Shown in pieces: positions 1 through 8,000 of a DNA stretch of 10,747 bases. The translations under genes and the position numbers were made by a program. The stretch spans positions 734 to 11,480 of the forward strand of contig CAJTLD010000075.1 in NCBI GenBank assembly GCA_910577065.1, given 5' to 3'. This DNA is from an uncultured Lachnospiraceae bacterium (GTDB lineage: Bacteria; Bacillota; Clostridia; Lachnospirales; Lachnospiraceae). Each line of letters opens with the position of its first letter. Within the stretch, counting starts at the first letter, position 1. Below the pieces are notes generated by a model, which saw nothing but the letters and a program-made list of their open reading frames with translations, was not told where the DNA came from and made no database searches.

Positions 1-17
1 ACCCAGCCAATACAGCA

Positions 18-99
18 GTCAGTCAGAGGGCAGGGGATGCTTTAGAGCCGCTTCATCCTGTCACACAGCGAACGCCGCATCCCCTGCCCTCTGACTGAC
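18..99. repeat. Perfect 23-bp inverted repeat with 36-nt loop
   Basis: The left arm at 18-40 and the right arm at 77-99 are exact reverse complements over 23 bases. The arm begins GTCAGTCAGAGG and its inner end is GGGGATGC. The loop is 41-76 and contains a minor hairpin (CTGT/ACAG, 58-68). As RNA this would be a very stable, GC-rich stem. No T-run follows the stem on either strand, so it does not have the usual form of an intrinsic terminator. It could still end or protect the transcript of a gene upstream of the window, or be a small non-autonomous mobile element or a protein-binding palindrome. No target-site duplication is evident in the flanks. The repeat is certain; its role is unknown. 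Confidence 0.9.
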
Positions 100-172
100 G
101 GATCATTTGCCAACCCCATTCGCATAAAAAGAATTGCCCCCTCCTTCATATCTCATTTCTCACCAAAAAACA

Positions 173-201
173 TAGACTTTTCAGAACCCAGGCGTTAAAA
201 T
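173..201 (+). promoter_or_regulatory. Candidate sigma-A promoter for the two-component operon
   Basis: A -35-like TAGACT (173-178; 4 of 6 to TTGACA) and a -10-like TAAAAT (196-201; 5 of 6 to TATAAT) are separated by exactly 17 bases. Transcription would start near 207-209, leaving a leader of about 45 nt. AGGAG at 240-244 then sits 8 nt before the ATG at 253. The element was found by eye; the surrounding region is AT-rich, so chance matches are possible. Confidence 0.5.
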
Positions 202-252
202 AAGCACATACACAAAAACCACCGAAAAACTGCCGAATGAGGAGATGTTAGA

Positions 253-1785
253 ATGCTAAGTATCCTGCTTGTAGACGACGAAGTGCTGGCTCTTGACTAT
301 TTAAAAAACATGGTAAACTGGGAACGTCACGGCTACCGCATTGCAGGCTGTGCCCAAAGTTCCAGAAAAGCGCTTGATTTATATGAAAAAGAAAAGCCCG
401 ATATCGTCATATCCGATATCCGTATGCCGGCCATAGACGGCCTCGAACTCACCAGATGCCTGAAAGAAAAAAACAAAGACATCATCGTTATCCTGCTCTC
501 CGCATACGGCGATTTCGACTACGCGCAAAAAGCCATCCGCTACGGCGTATCCAACTATCTCTTAAAACACGAGCTCTGTGAAGAACTTCTGCTGGCAGAA
601 CTGAAGCGCGCCGCGGATCATCTGGAACAACAGCGCAAACGCGACCGTATCTGCCAGGAATATTTCATCAAACAATTAATCTATCAGCCCGGCGACGGCA
701 GCGTGGAAGAAGAAAAACTGGGAAAACGCCTGTTTTTGCTGCTGCTCCATAAAAGGCGCCCCGTGGTGCACGGAGAATTTATGGAGGAAAAATGGCATGC
801 AAAAGAGCGGGATAAACTTTATCATGCGCTTACGCAGGATTTGGACGGAATGCTCTTTTATGCCGCGGATGCGCAGATCACCGACAACAACTGGATGGCG
901 CTCTACCGGATTGAGCATACGGCCAGTATCCATACGGAAACCGAACTCATCGAACGCAAGTGCGCGCAGCTTTGCGACAGCTTAAAAAAACACGCGGACT
1001 GTGCGTTTGATATTCTCTACAGCGCCGAGATTACGCAGCGCGCCATCAGCGAAACCTTCCGCAGGATGTCGCGCCAGATCCGGCATGATTTTTTTTATGA
1101 AGCAAACCGGGCGGTTCCGCTCCGTTTCGTTCCGCCGTCAGAGCGCAAGGTTCTCTGGGGCGGGCAAATCCGCGCGCTGAAAGACGCCGTTTATGAAAAA
1201 GACGGCGACCCCGCGCAGTTCGTAAAGGAATTGTTTTTAAAACCGGGGGAAGAAGAGCGGCTTGACATTATAAAATCACTGATGCCGCTTTTAAACAGTA
1301 TCCTGTCTGAAATCTGCGCCGCGGAGCATATTACGGAGCGCATGGAAGCGGAAAAACTCTATACCGTACAGGCGGTGATGGAGTATTATATGCAAAGCTT
1401 TGCAAAGATTCACGAAAAGCTGATCAAACAGGAGACGCAGGGGATGTCGAGGCTTGTGCAGGATCTGATCCGTTACATACATAAAAATTACGAACAGGAA
1501 CTCAGCCTGGATATGCTTGGCGAGGTGTTCGGGATGAACGGCGTTTATCTGGGGCAGATATTCAAAAAAGAGGTTGGCGTTACGTTTCTGAAATATCTGA
1601 CCAATGTGCGGATGGAAGAGGCGAAACGTTTGCTTGCGGAGGAACACTGCACCGTTTCCAAAACGGCAAAACGGGTGGGTTACATCACCAGCCAGTATTT
1701 TGCCAAGGTATTTGCAAGGACAGTCGGGATGAAGCCGCAGGAGTACAGGAAATGGAAAGAAGAAGAGGAAAGAAAAAACAGTTAA
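253..1785 (+). CDS. YesN-like response regulator, receiver plus AraC-type DNA-binding domain
   Basis: This is a 510-aa cytoplasmic transcription regulator, expected to be phosphorylated by the kinase encoded next. Residues 1-120 form a CheY-like receiver: acidic pair D8-D9, phospho-acceptor D55 in SDIRMP, conserved S83 and K105. Residues about 120-400 are a weakly conserved helical linker typical of long YesN-type regulators. Residues 401-503 are an AraC/XylS double helix-turn-helix, ending in a typical second-helix segment (VSKTAKRVGYITSQYFAKVF) and then GMKPQEYRK. The start is supported by AGGAG at 240-244, 8 nt upstream. The end overlaps the kinase gene by 34 nt, suggesting coupled translation. 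Known YesN/YesM systems often control nearby sugar-uptake and glycosidase genes. The target here is inferred to be the downstream binding protein and glycosidase. Family assignment is firm; regulon and ligand are not. Confidence 0.95.
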   Translation: MLSILLVDDEVLALDYLKNMVNWERHGYRIAGCAQSSRKALDLYEKEKPDIVISDIRMPAIDGLELTRCLKEKNKDIIVILLSAYGDFDYAQKAIRYGVSNYLLKHELCEELLLAELKRAADHLEQQRKRDRICQEYFIKQLIYQPGDGSVEEEKLGKRLFLLLLHKRRPVVHGEFMEEKWHAKERDKLYHALTQDLDGMLFYAADAQITDNNWMALYRIEHTASIHTETELIERKCAQLCDSLKKHADCAFDILYSAEITQRAISETFRRMSRQIRHDFFYEANRAVPLRFVPPSERKVLWGGQIRALKDAVYEKDGDPAQFVKELFLKPGEEERLDIIKSLMPLLNSILSEICAAEHITERMEAEKLYTVQAVMEYYMQSFAKIHEKLIKQETQGMSRLVQDLIRYIHKNYEQELSLDMLGEVFGMNGVYLGQIFKKEVGVTFLKYLTNVRMEEAKRLLAEEHCTVSKTAKRVGYITSQYFAKVFARTVGMKPQEYRKWKEEEERKNS

Positions 1786-3497
1786 AATGGCGGATTTTGG
1801 GGAGTATTGCGCTGATTCTGGCGGTTTCTATGACCATATCCTCGCTTGCGGGTTACTGGTATTTTGAACGGATTGTCCGGGAACAGAAAATTTCCGACGA
1901 GCGCAGCAGGCTGATACAGGTTTCGGGGCAGCTTACGTTTCTGGCGGAGGATATCCGGCAGTTTGCCAGAAGCATTTTAATCGACGCGGAGCTGCAGGAG
2001 CTTTTGGAAGAGGACGTTGCGGGCAGCGCTTATCGGAAACAGAGGCGGAACAATAAGGTATCCGCGCGTCTGATCTTTTACGGCAGCCTGCGCGGTTATA
2101 TCAAAGACATGATTATCCGGACAGAGGACGGCGCCTGCTACGCCAGCCACAATACCGCGGATACGGCTTATATCAATGAAAAACTGGCGCGGCGGGAAAT
2201 TGCCGGTTCTGCCGGGCAGGAGGGCGGCTCTTTTTCCGAACCATACGGCGAAGGCGGCGGGCAGCTGATTTGTTTTCAGATGCAGATGTTTGACAAATAC
2301 CGGTTCGGGCAGAGAAAGGGGACGCTGTATATTGAATTTGATCCGGGGTATTTTCTGGAGCCGATCCGTACCTATGCGGGCGCGGAAAACTATGTCTGCC
2401 TGCTGGGCGCGGGCGGGAATATTTTATACGGGCAGGATCCGGACGGTAAACTCTCGTTGTGCATAGAAGAACTGGCGGGGCAGAGGGAAGAAATCCGGCG
2501 GACAAAGAACGGTTATCTGGTCTGCGATACCATTGAAGGGACAGGCTTTCGGCTTGGCACGCTCGTAACCGATCGGTATCTGTGGGAACGCAGCAGCTTT
2601 GTGCTTGTGTTTTTCCTCTGCTCTTTTTTGTTTTCCGTGGGCCTGATCCTGGTTTTTATTTCCCGCAGGGTGGAACGGATGATCTGGCCGGTGACAAAAC
2701 TGTCGGCACAGATGGAAACGGTAAAATACGGCAGCATGGAGCAGATCGAAACCGTGCATACGGGGGATGAGATCGAAACGCTTTACAATTCCTTCGGGCA
2801 TATGCTTGCGCAGTTAAAAAAAGGGGAAGAGGAGCGGATCCGGTATGAAAGGCAGAAGCACAAAATGCAATACGAGATAACCATGTCGCAGATCCACCCG
2901 CATTATCTGTACAATGTGTTAAATACGGTGGTCTACCTGGCCGCGGCCGAAAAGCATCGGGACGTGGCGGCTATTGTGCGCGCACTGATCCATACGCTGC
3001 ACAATACGCTTGAAATCGGCGGGGAGCGTGTGGAAACGACAGTAAAGCAGGAACTGGCGCTGACCCAAAGCTATCTGGAAATCCAAAAGTACCGCTATCC
3101 GGATATGGTTACGGCAAAGATTTGCTGCGACGAGGCGGTTCTGGCGTGCCGGATGCCAAAGATTGTGATCCAGCCTTTGGTGGAAAATGCCATACTGCAT
3201 GGGATATTGCCTTTAGAACGGGCGGGCACGGTGCGGGTGGATGTCTGCAAAAAGAACGAGACGCTCAGCGTTTCGGTGGAAGACGACGGAGCCGGAATCG
3301 GGGAAGAATGCTTAAAGCGGTTCTGGAACGGCGAAGAGATTTCGTCCGGGAAAGGCAGCAGAAGACATATTGGGATCCAAAATGTCAGGGACAGGATCTG
3401 GTTTTTGTACGGAACAGAATATGGGATGGAAATTGAGAGAAGAAAAGAAGGCGGGACGAGGGTGTCGCTTCGCCTGCCGTTTGTGGAGGAACAATAA
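1752..3497 (+). CDS. YesM-like membrane sensor histidine kinase (HPK7-type)
   Basis: This 581-aa inner-membrane kinase has a basic N-terminus, TM1 at about 15-38, an extracellular sensor of about 240 residues, TM2 at about 282-303, HAMP at about 304-360, then the kinase core. The core has the His_kinase motif IHPHYLYNVLN with predicted phospho-acceptor H384. The ATPase part shows the N-box VENAILHG (N479), the G1 box DDGAGIG (511-517) and the G2-like HIGIQNVRDR (539-548). The start ATG lies inside the regulator gene and has its own AGGAG (1739-1743) 8 nt upstream; no better in-frame start is seen. The extracellular domain resembles the Cache-like sensors usual in this family by position and length only, so the ligand cannot be read from sequence. 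It is the expected partner of the preceding regulator. Confidence 0.94.
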   Translation: MERRRGKKKQLKWRILGSIALILAVSMTISSLAGYWYFERIVREQKISDERSRLIQVSGQLTFLAEDIRQFARSILIDAELQELLEEDVAGSAYRKQRRNNKVSARLIFYGSLRGYIKDMIIRTEDGACYASHNTADTAYINEKLARREIAGSAGQEGGSFSEPYGEGGGQLICFQMQMFDKYRFGQRKGTLYIEFDPGYFLEPIRTYAGAENYVCLLGAGGNILYGQDPDGKLSLCIEELAGQREEIRRTKNGYLVCDTIEGTGFRLGTLVTDRYLWERSSFVLVFFLCSFLFSVGLILVFISRRVERMIWPVTKLSAQMETVKYGSMEQIETVHTGDEIETLYNSFGHMLAQLKKGEEERIRYERQKHKMQYEITMSQIHPHYLYNVLNTVVYLAAAEKHRDVAAIVRALIHTLHNTLEIGGERVETTVKQELALTQSYLEIQKYRYPDMVTAKICCDEAVLACRMPKIVIQPLVENAILHGILPLERAGTVRVDVCKKNETLSVSVEDDGAGIGEECLKRFWNGEEISSGKGSRRHIGIQNVRDRIWFLYGTEYGMEIERRKEGGTRVSLRLPFVEEQ

Positions 3498-3523
3498 GGG
3501 CGGCGGTTGGCCGGACGGTAAGA

Positions 3524-3530
3524 AAAGAGG
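3524..3530 (+). promoter_or_regulatory. Ribosome binding site that selects a TTG start
   Basis: AAAGAGG ends 7 nt before TTG at 3538-3540. The only nearby ATG (3531) abuts this site with no spacer and opens a different frame that stops after 36 codons. The TTG places a lysine-rich N-terminus and lipoprotein signal directly at the beginning of the protein, so the site supports TTG as the true start. Confidence 0.7.
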
Positions 3531-3537
3531 ATGCGTA

Positions 3538-4893
3538 TTGAAGAAAAAAGCAGCATATCGGATGATTTTAACAGGAATGGCGGCCGCCCTGTTTTGTGCC
3601 TGCGGCAGAAACCGGGATCCGGCGAAGCAGAATCCGCCTGACCGGTTCCGGCAGAGCGCCGCCGAAACGCCTTACAATGAACCGCTTCCAAATGATTACA
3701 GGGGAACGCTTACAATGTGGGGCTGGGACGACGATTATTACAGGACCGTGACGGAAGCGTTTCGGGAAATTTACCCGAACGTCGATTTTGTCTATACGGA
3801 CGTTGCGCATAAGGATTTGCCGCAGAAATACGAAACCGCCCTGCTGTCCGCGGGGGAACTGCCCGACATTGCGTGGTCGGTAATTGATTCGAGGGGAGAA
3901 GTATTTGAATTGGACATGTGGGAGCCTTTGGAGCAGGAGCCGTATTGCTTTGACATTTCCGAGATTTATGAATACCTGCGTCCCCGCATGGTCAACACCA
4001 AAGGAAACGTCTGCGGCATTGAGCAGTCCTTATCCCCGGCGGGGCTGGCATACCGAAAAGATTTGGCGAAGCAGTATCTGGGGACGGACGATCCGGGGGA
4101 GCTCGAAGCGATGCTTCCGGATTGGGAACGCTTTTTTGAAAAAGGAAAGGAAGTGTATGAAAAAAGCGGCGGCAGCGTCCATATGTGCTTCTCATTAAGC
4201 GAACTCAGGCAGTTTATTCAGGAGCAGCAGGGCATGCCCTGGGCGGACGGCGGTGTGATTGACGTGGAAAAAACGTTTGGCAGGGCCTTAGAACTGATCT
4301 GCCGGTTTCGGGACGGGCATATTTCGGATCATATGGCGGCCTGGACTCCGGCGTGGAATGCCGCGTTTCAGGAAGACGGGCATATTTTTACCGCATGCGC
4401 AACCTGGACGGTGCAGTTTACCATCCAGAAATACGATAAGCGGGGGGAAACAAAAGGGCATTGGGGGCTTATGAGCGCGCCGGAAGGCAATGCGAACCTG
4501 GGCGGTACGGCTATGGGGATTACAAAGACCTGCAAGGATAAGCGGCTGGCATGGGAATTTTTGAAATTTGCCACGCTTTCTACGGAAGGGGCGAAGGCCA
4601 TTAACCGGATTGCGCTTATGACGACGGCAAAAAAGCCTTATGAGGAAGCGCCGGAGTTAAAGAGTTATAAAAGCCCCTGGTTTGGGGAACAGGATTTGGG
4701 GATATACTATATGGAAAAGATTGTGCCGCATATTAAGGCCAGGACGCTTACGCCCCAGGACGGGGTGGTGCATGACAGCCTGAGTATGGTTCTGGAGGTT
4801 TTAAACGAAGACCGGGACGTGGGGTATGAGGAGGCGGCAGAGTATCTGAAACAGGAGTTAAAGGCGGAATTAAAGGATATAACGGTGTATTAA
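3538..4893 (+). CDS. Extracellular solute-binding lipoprotein, ABC sugar-transporter family 1
   Basis: This is a 451-aa protein if begun at TTG 3538. It has a type II signal peptide: MKKKAAYRM, a hydrophobic stretch, then FCAC with the predicted lipidated cysteine at C22. The F at -3 makes the lipobox slightly atypical. After a polar spacer the mature domain opens with LTMWGWDDDYY (58-68), followed by LPDIAW (108-113), GGTAMGIT (322-329) and AWEFLKFATL (338-347). These are hallmarks of family 1 sugar-binding proteins. The frame extends upstream to an ATG at 3370 inside the kinase gene, but that start would bury the signal peptide under about 56 residues. The gene lies 40 nt after the kinase. 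No permease or ATPase gene follows, so it either feeds a transporter encoded elsewhere or assists the sensor kinase. Sugar specificity cannot be read. Confidence 0.9.
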   Translation: MKKKAAYRMILTGMAAALFCACGRNRDPAKQNPPDRFRQSAAETPYNEPLPNDYRGTLTMWGWDDDYYRTVTEAFREIYPNVDFVYTDVAHKDLPQKYETALLSAGELPDIAWSVIDSRGEVFELDMWEPLEQEPYCFDISEIYEYLRPRMVNTKGNVCGIEQSLSPAGLAYRKDLAKQYLGTDDPGELEAMLPDWERFFEKGKEVYEKSGGSVHMCFSLSELRQFIQEQQGMPWADGGVIDVEKTFGRALELICRFRDGHISDHMAAWTPAWNAAFQEDGHIFTACATWTVQFTIQKYDKRGETKGHWGLMSAPEGNANLGGTAMGITKTCKDKRLAWEFLKFATLSTEGAKAINRIALMTTAKKPYEEAPELKSYKSPWFGEQDLGIYYMEKIVPHIKARTLTPQDGVVHDSLSMVLEVLNEDRDVGYEEAAEYLKQELKAELKDITVY

Positions 4894-4907
4894 AGGCCAT
4901 GGGAGGG

Positions 4908-4925
4908 AGGATGCCTGTGCGTCCT
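4908..4925 (+). other. Small hairpin after the binding-protein gene
   Basis: AGGATGC (4908-4914) can pair with GCGTCCT (4919-4925) around a CTGT loop: seven base pairs including one G-U. It begins 15 nt after the stop codon. No T-tract follows, so it is not a standard intrinsic terminator. It might shield the 3' end of the upstream message or be incidental. Confidence 0.4.
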
Positions 4926-4999
4926 GTTAAGTCCACACCTATAAAATGAAAACAAAAACTATAGAATGTATGCTGGAAAACATGTTTGATGCCTGTTAA
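4910..4999. repeat. Short direct repeats GATGCCTGT and CCTGTTAA
   Basis: GATGCCTGT occurs at 4910-4918 and 4988-4996. CCTGTTAA occurs at 4923-4930 and 4992-4999. The second copies merge into one 12-nt string (4988-4999). If transcription begins from the TAATAT at 5021, that string falls at about -45 to -34, where an AraC-family activator commonly binds. Its binding by the encoded regulator is speculative, and repeats this short can arise by chance. Confidence 0.35.
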
Positions 5000-5056
5000 A
5001 CTTAATTGTGTTCGAAAAAATAATATCAGGAACAAAGAGTGAATGGAGGAAATGGT

Positions 5057-8000
5057 ATGAAAAAACACAGGTATGCAAAGCAGCTTGGATCATTCCTGCT
5101 GGCTTTTGCTATGGCATTTACTACAGTGTTTGGCAGCATGGCGTTACCGGTTTATGCGGCTGCAGAAGATGAATTTATTGAGGTGGAAGTCCCGAACGGG
5201 GATTTTGAAAACGGAGAAACGGCGTGGACGTTTTCGGGGGAGAATTACAGCGTAAATCCGGATTATTACTGGAGGGTTTTTACAAATACGGGAGATAAAA
5301 ACACAACAAACGTTTACGAAGTATGCAGTAAAAAAAGCATGGGCGTTACGAAAAATTTTTCGTGCACACAGACAGTAAGCGGTTTAGAACCGGGTATTTA
5401 TAAAGCTTCTGTAGAAGGTATGGGAGCAAACGATAAGGGCGGTTCCCATACGACAATGCTTTTAGCCGGCGGGAAATCCGTAGCGGTCGAACCCAAAGGT
5501 TGGAATATCTGGACAACGCATACAACAGAACCGTTTGAGGTTGGGGAGAACGGAACATGTGAAATTTCGATTGAAAGTACGGTAACAGGAAATTATCTGA
5601 ATATAGACAATATAAAACTCTACCGCAAGGCAGACGCGGGCTCTAAAACCGTAGACAGCGTGCCGCCTGTCAGCAAGAAGATCACTGCGGCAGGGGAGTT
5701 TCGCGCGCCAGCACAGGTTCCGGCGCTTTATACGGACGGTACAAGCGCGTTGTTTGACGTTGTCTGGAATGCAGAGGAACTTGCGGCGGTAGCGCAGGCG
5801 GCTGCAGGCAGTAAAGTGTCTGTGACCGGGAAAGTAACCATCGGGGAAAAGGAGTATGACGTAACGATGACAGTAGAAATTATAGATGCATCTTCCCTGG
5901 TACAACATGTGCAGGAGGATGCGTCCGGGGCTGTAAGCCTGGACAGTAACTGGCAGTTTTATCTGGCAACGCGCACGCCGCAGGAGGCGGACGGCGGTTT
6001 TGCGGCTGCAGGCGTTAAGGACGCCGGAAATTATACGACGCAGGAAATTGCCGCGCCCGATTTTGACGATACGCAGTGGCGGACCGTAGACGTGCCGCAC
6101 GACTTTAGTATTGAAGGGGAAAAAACAAATAAGGCTACGGACTCCCAGGCATATCTTGAGGGCGGGCTGGGCTATTACCGCAAACGCTTTACGGTTCCGG
6201 AGGCTTTTTCGGGAAATAAAACAATTTCCGTTGATTTTGAAGGCGTGTACCAAAACAGCGTCGTTTATTTAAACGGGGAGCAGGTCGGCAGCTACCCGAG
6301 CGGCTATACGGGTTTTGCCCTTGATATTACGGATAAACTGAAATACGGAGAAGAAAATGTCCTTGTGGTAAAGGTGCAGAATATGTCGCCGTCCGGACGC
6401 TGGTATACGGGAAGCGGCATTATCCGCCCGGTTCATCTTGTGGTGGACAATCTGGCGCATTTTAACAGAAACGGCATTACGCTTGCCGCGCCGACTTTAG
6501 AAGAGGACTATACGGATGAAAAAGCCGCTTATCTGAACGTAACGGCAAAAGGCTTTTCCGACGATACCAATTCCAACGTACGTATGGAAGTCACAGTCCT
6601 GGATGCCGAAGGAAAAGAAGTGGCCAAAAAGAGCACGGAAAATACGGCGATTAACCCGACTACCGCATTCACCCTTACACTGGAGGACAATAACGCGGTA
6701 AAGGTGGATAATGTAAACCTGTGGTACCCATGGAATCTGGGAACGCCTTATCTTTATACGGTAAAAGTGGATTTGTACGGAGAAAAAAACGGGAGCGCAG
6801 ACGGCTACCGCCTGATTGATTCGGAAGAAATCGAATATGGATTCCGCTGGGCAAAGGTAATGGATACGACAAGTGATCCAAACAGCGGCGGCTTATATGT
6901 AAACGGCGAATATACTAAAGTACAGGGCGTGGATCTTCATCATGACGCCGGTGCAGTCGGGGCGGCAAGCTACACGGACGCTTACGAGCGGGAATTTGGC
7001 AAACTGATGGAAATGGGCGTCAACGCATACCGCACGTCGCACTGCCCGCCGTCCAAACAGGCAATTGAGGTATGCAGAAGAAACGGTATTCTCGTTGTAG
7101 AGGAAGCATACGACGGGTGGGGCAAGCCGAAAGCAACCTATGACTTCGGTAATTTCTTCTTTATGGAAATCCCGCAGGGCTGGGCAGGATTAAAACCAAA
7201 CGGCTATATGGCTATGCCGGAATCTGTAACCAGCTACGAAGGGGCAAAATATGTCTGGAGCGACTGGGTTATCCAGGAAATGGTAAACCGCGACAAAAAT
7301 GAACCGTCCGTAATCGCATGGTCGGTCGGCAACGAAGTGCGCGGGACAGGAAATAAACCGGGCTGGTATGACGTATCGCAATATGATATATTAGGCGTAA
7401 ACCCGCCCGGCATAAATGAGTATACCGAAGCAGTCCGCTTAATGCGCGACATAAAGGCGGCCGACGGCACGCGCTACGTGCTGATGGGCGGCGATCAGCA
7501 AAGGTCTGTCCCGGCCCTGAATAACACATGGGCATATGTCAACCAGGTATTGGACGGCTATGGTTTAAATTACAATACGTCCAAATCCGTAGACGGCCTG
7601 ATTGAACGCTATTCCATCGGCGAGGGGCTGCAGGAAAAAGGCACAAAGACATTTTTCTTTGAATCGGAGTCTTCTTCCCAGACTTCATCCAGGGGAGTTT
7701 ATCTGGATCCGCAGTTTAGCAATACCGGCATCAACCAGACGCCGGGCAAAAGGGGCGGATCAAACTATGACAACGACTTTGCTTCCTGGACAATGTCCAA
7801 TGAATACGGTTTAAAGAAAGACCGCGACAGAAAGAGTTTTATCGGTCAGTTCATCTGGTCCGGCTTTGATTACCTTGGGGAGCCGACGCCGTACAGCGTA
7901 TTTCCGGTGGGCGTTTCTTCCTTCGGTACAATAGATACGGCAGGATTCCCGAAGGATTCTTTCTATCTCTACCAGAGCCAGTGGGTAGACGACGAAATGG

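Larger units (their letters stand above)
4894..5056 (+). promoter_or_regulatory. Intergenic region before the glycosidase, with weak promoter candidate
   Basis: This AT-rich 163-nt gap separates the binding protein from the glycosidase. The best -10 candidate is TAATAT (5021-5026). Upstream only poor -35 matches occur, such as TTAAAC (4996-5001) at a long 19-nt spacing. A weak -35 would suit an activator-dependent promoter, consistent with an AraC-type regulator in the same cluster, but this is inference. GGAGG (5046-5050) lies 6 nt before the ATG at 5057. No terminator with a T-run was seen, so read-through from the upstream operon is possible. Confidence 0.35.

Noticed and set aside
18..99. 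Intrinsic terminator
   Set aside because: The stem is strong, but neither strand has the T-run expected directly after it.
3095..3691. Minus-strand open frame of 198 codons across the kinase/lipoprotein junction
   Set aside because: It is antisense to the kinase ATPase motifs and to the lipoprotein signal peptide. The product is low-complexity S/P/R-rich, typical of a shadow frame.
4911..4949. Tiny frame ATGCCTGTGCGT... (12 codons) after a purine-rich GGGAGGGAGG
   Set aside because: The purine tract abuts the ATG with no spacer, the peptide is very short, and the sequence also forms the small hairpin. There is no evidence that it is translated.
4978..4987. Perfect 10-bp palindrome AAACATGTTT as an operator or CcpA site
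   Set aside because: It does not fit the CcpA consensus spacing, and 10-bp palindromes in AT-rich gaps are common. No second copy was found near the other promoter.
5043..5060. Five-codon leader frame overlapping the glycosidase start
   Set aside because: It uses the bases of the glycosidase's own ribosome site and has no convincing site of its own; most likely chance.
5462..6253. Long open frame on the minus strand (263 codons)
   Set aside because: It lies entirely antisense to the signal-bearing GH2 frame, which shows clear domain motifs here. Its translation is rich in R, C and F with no recognisable domain, and no ribosome site supports it.
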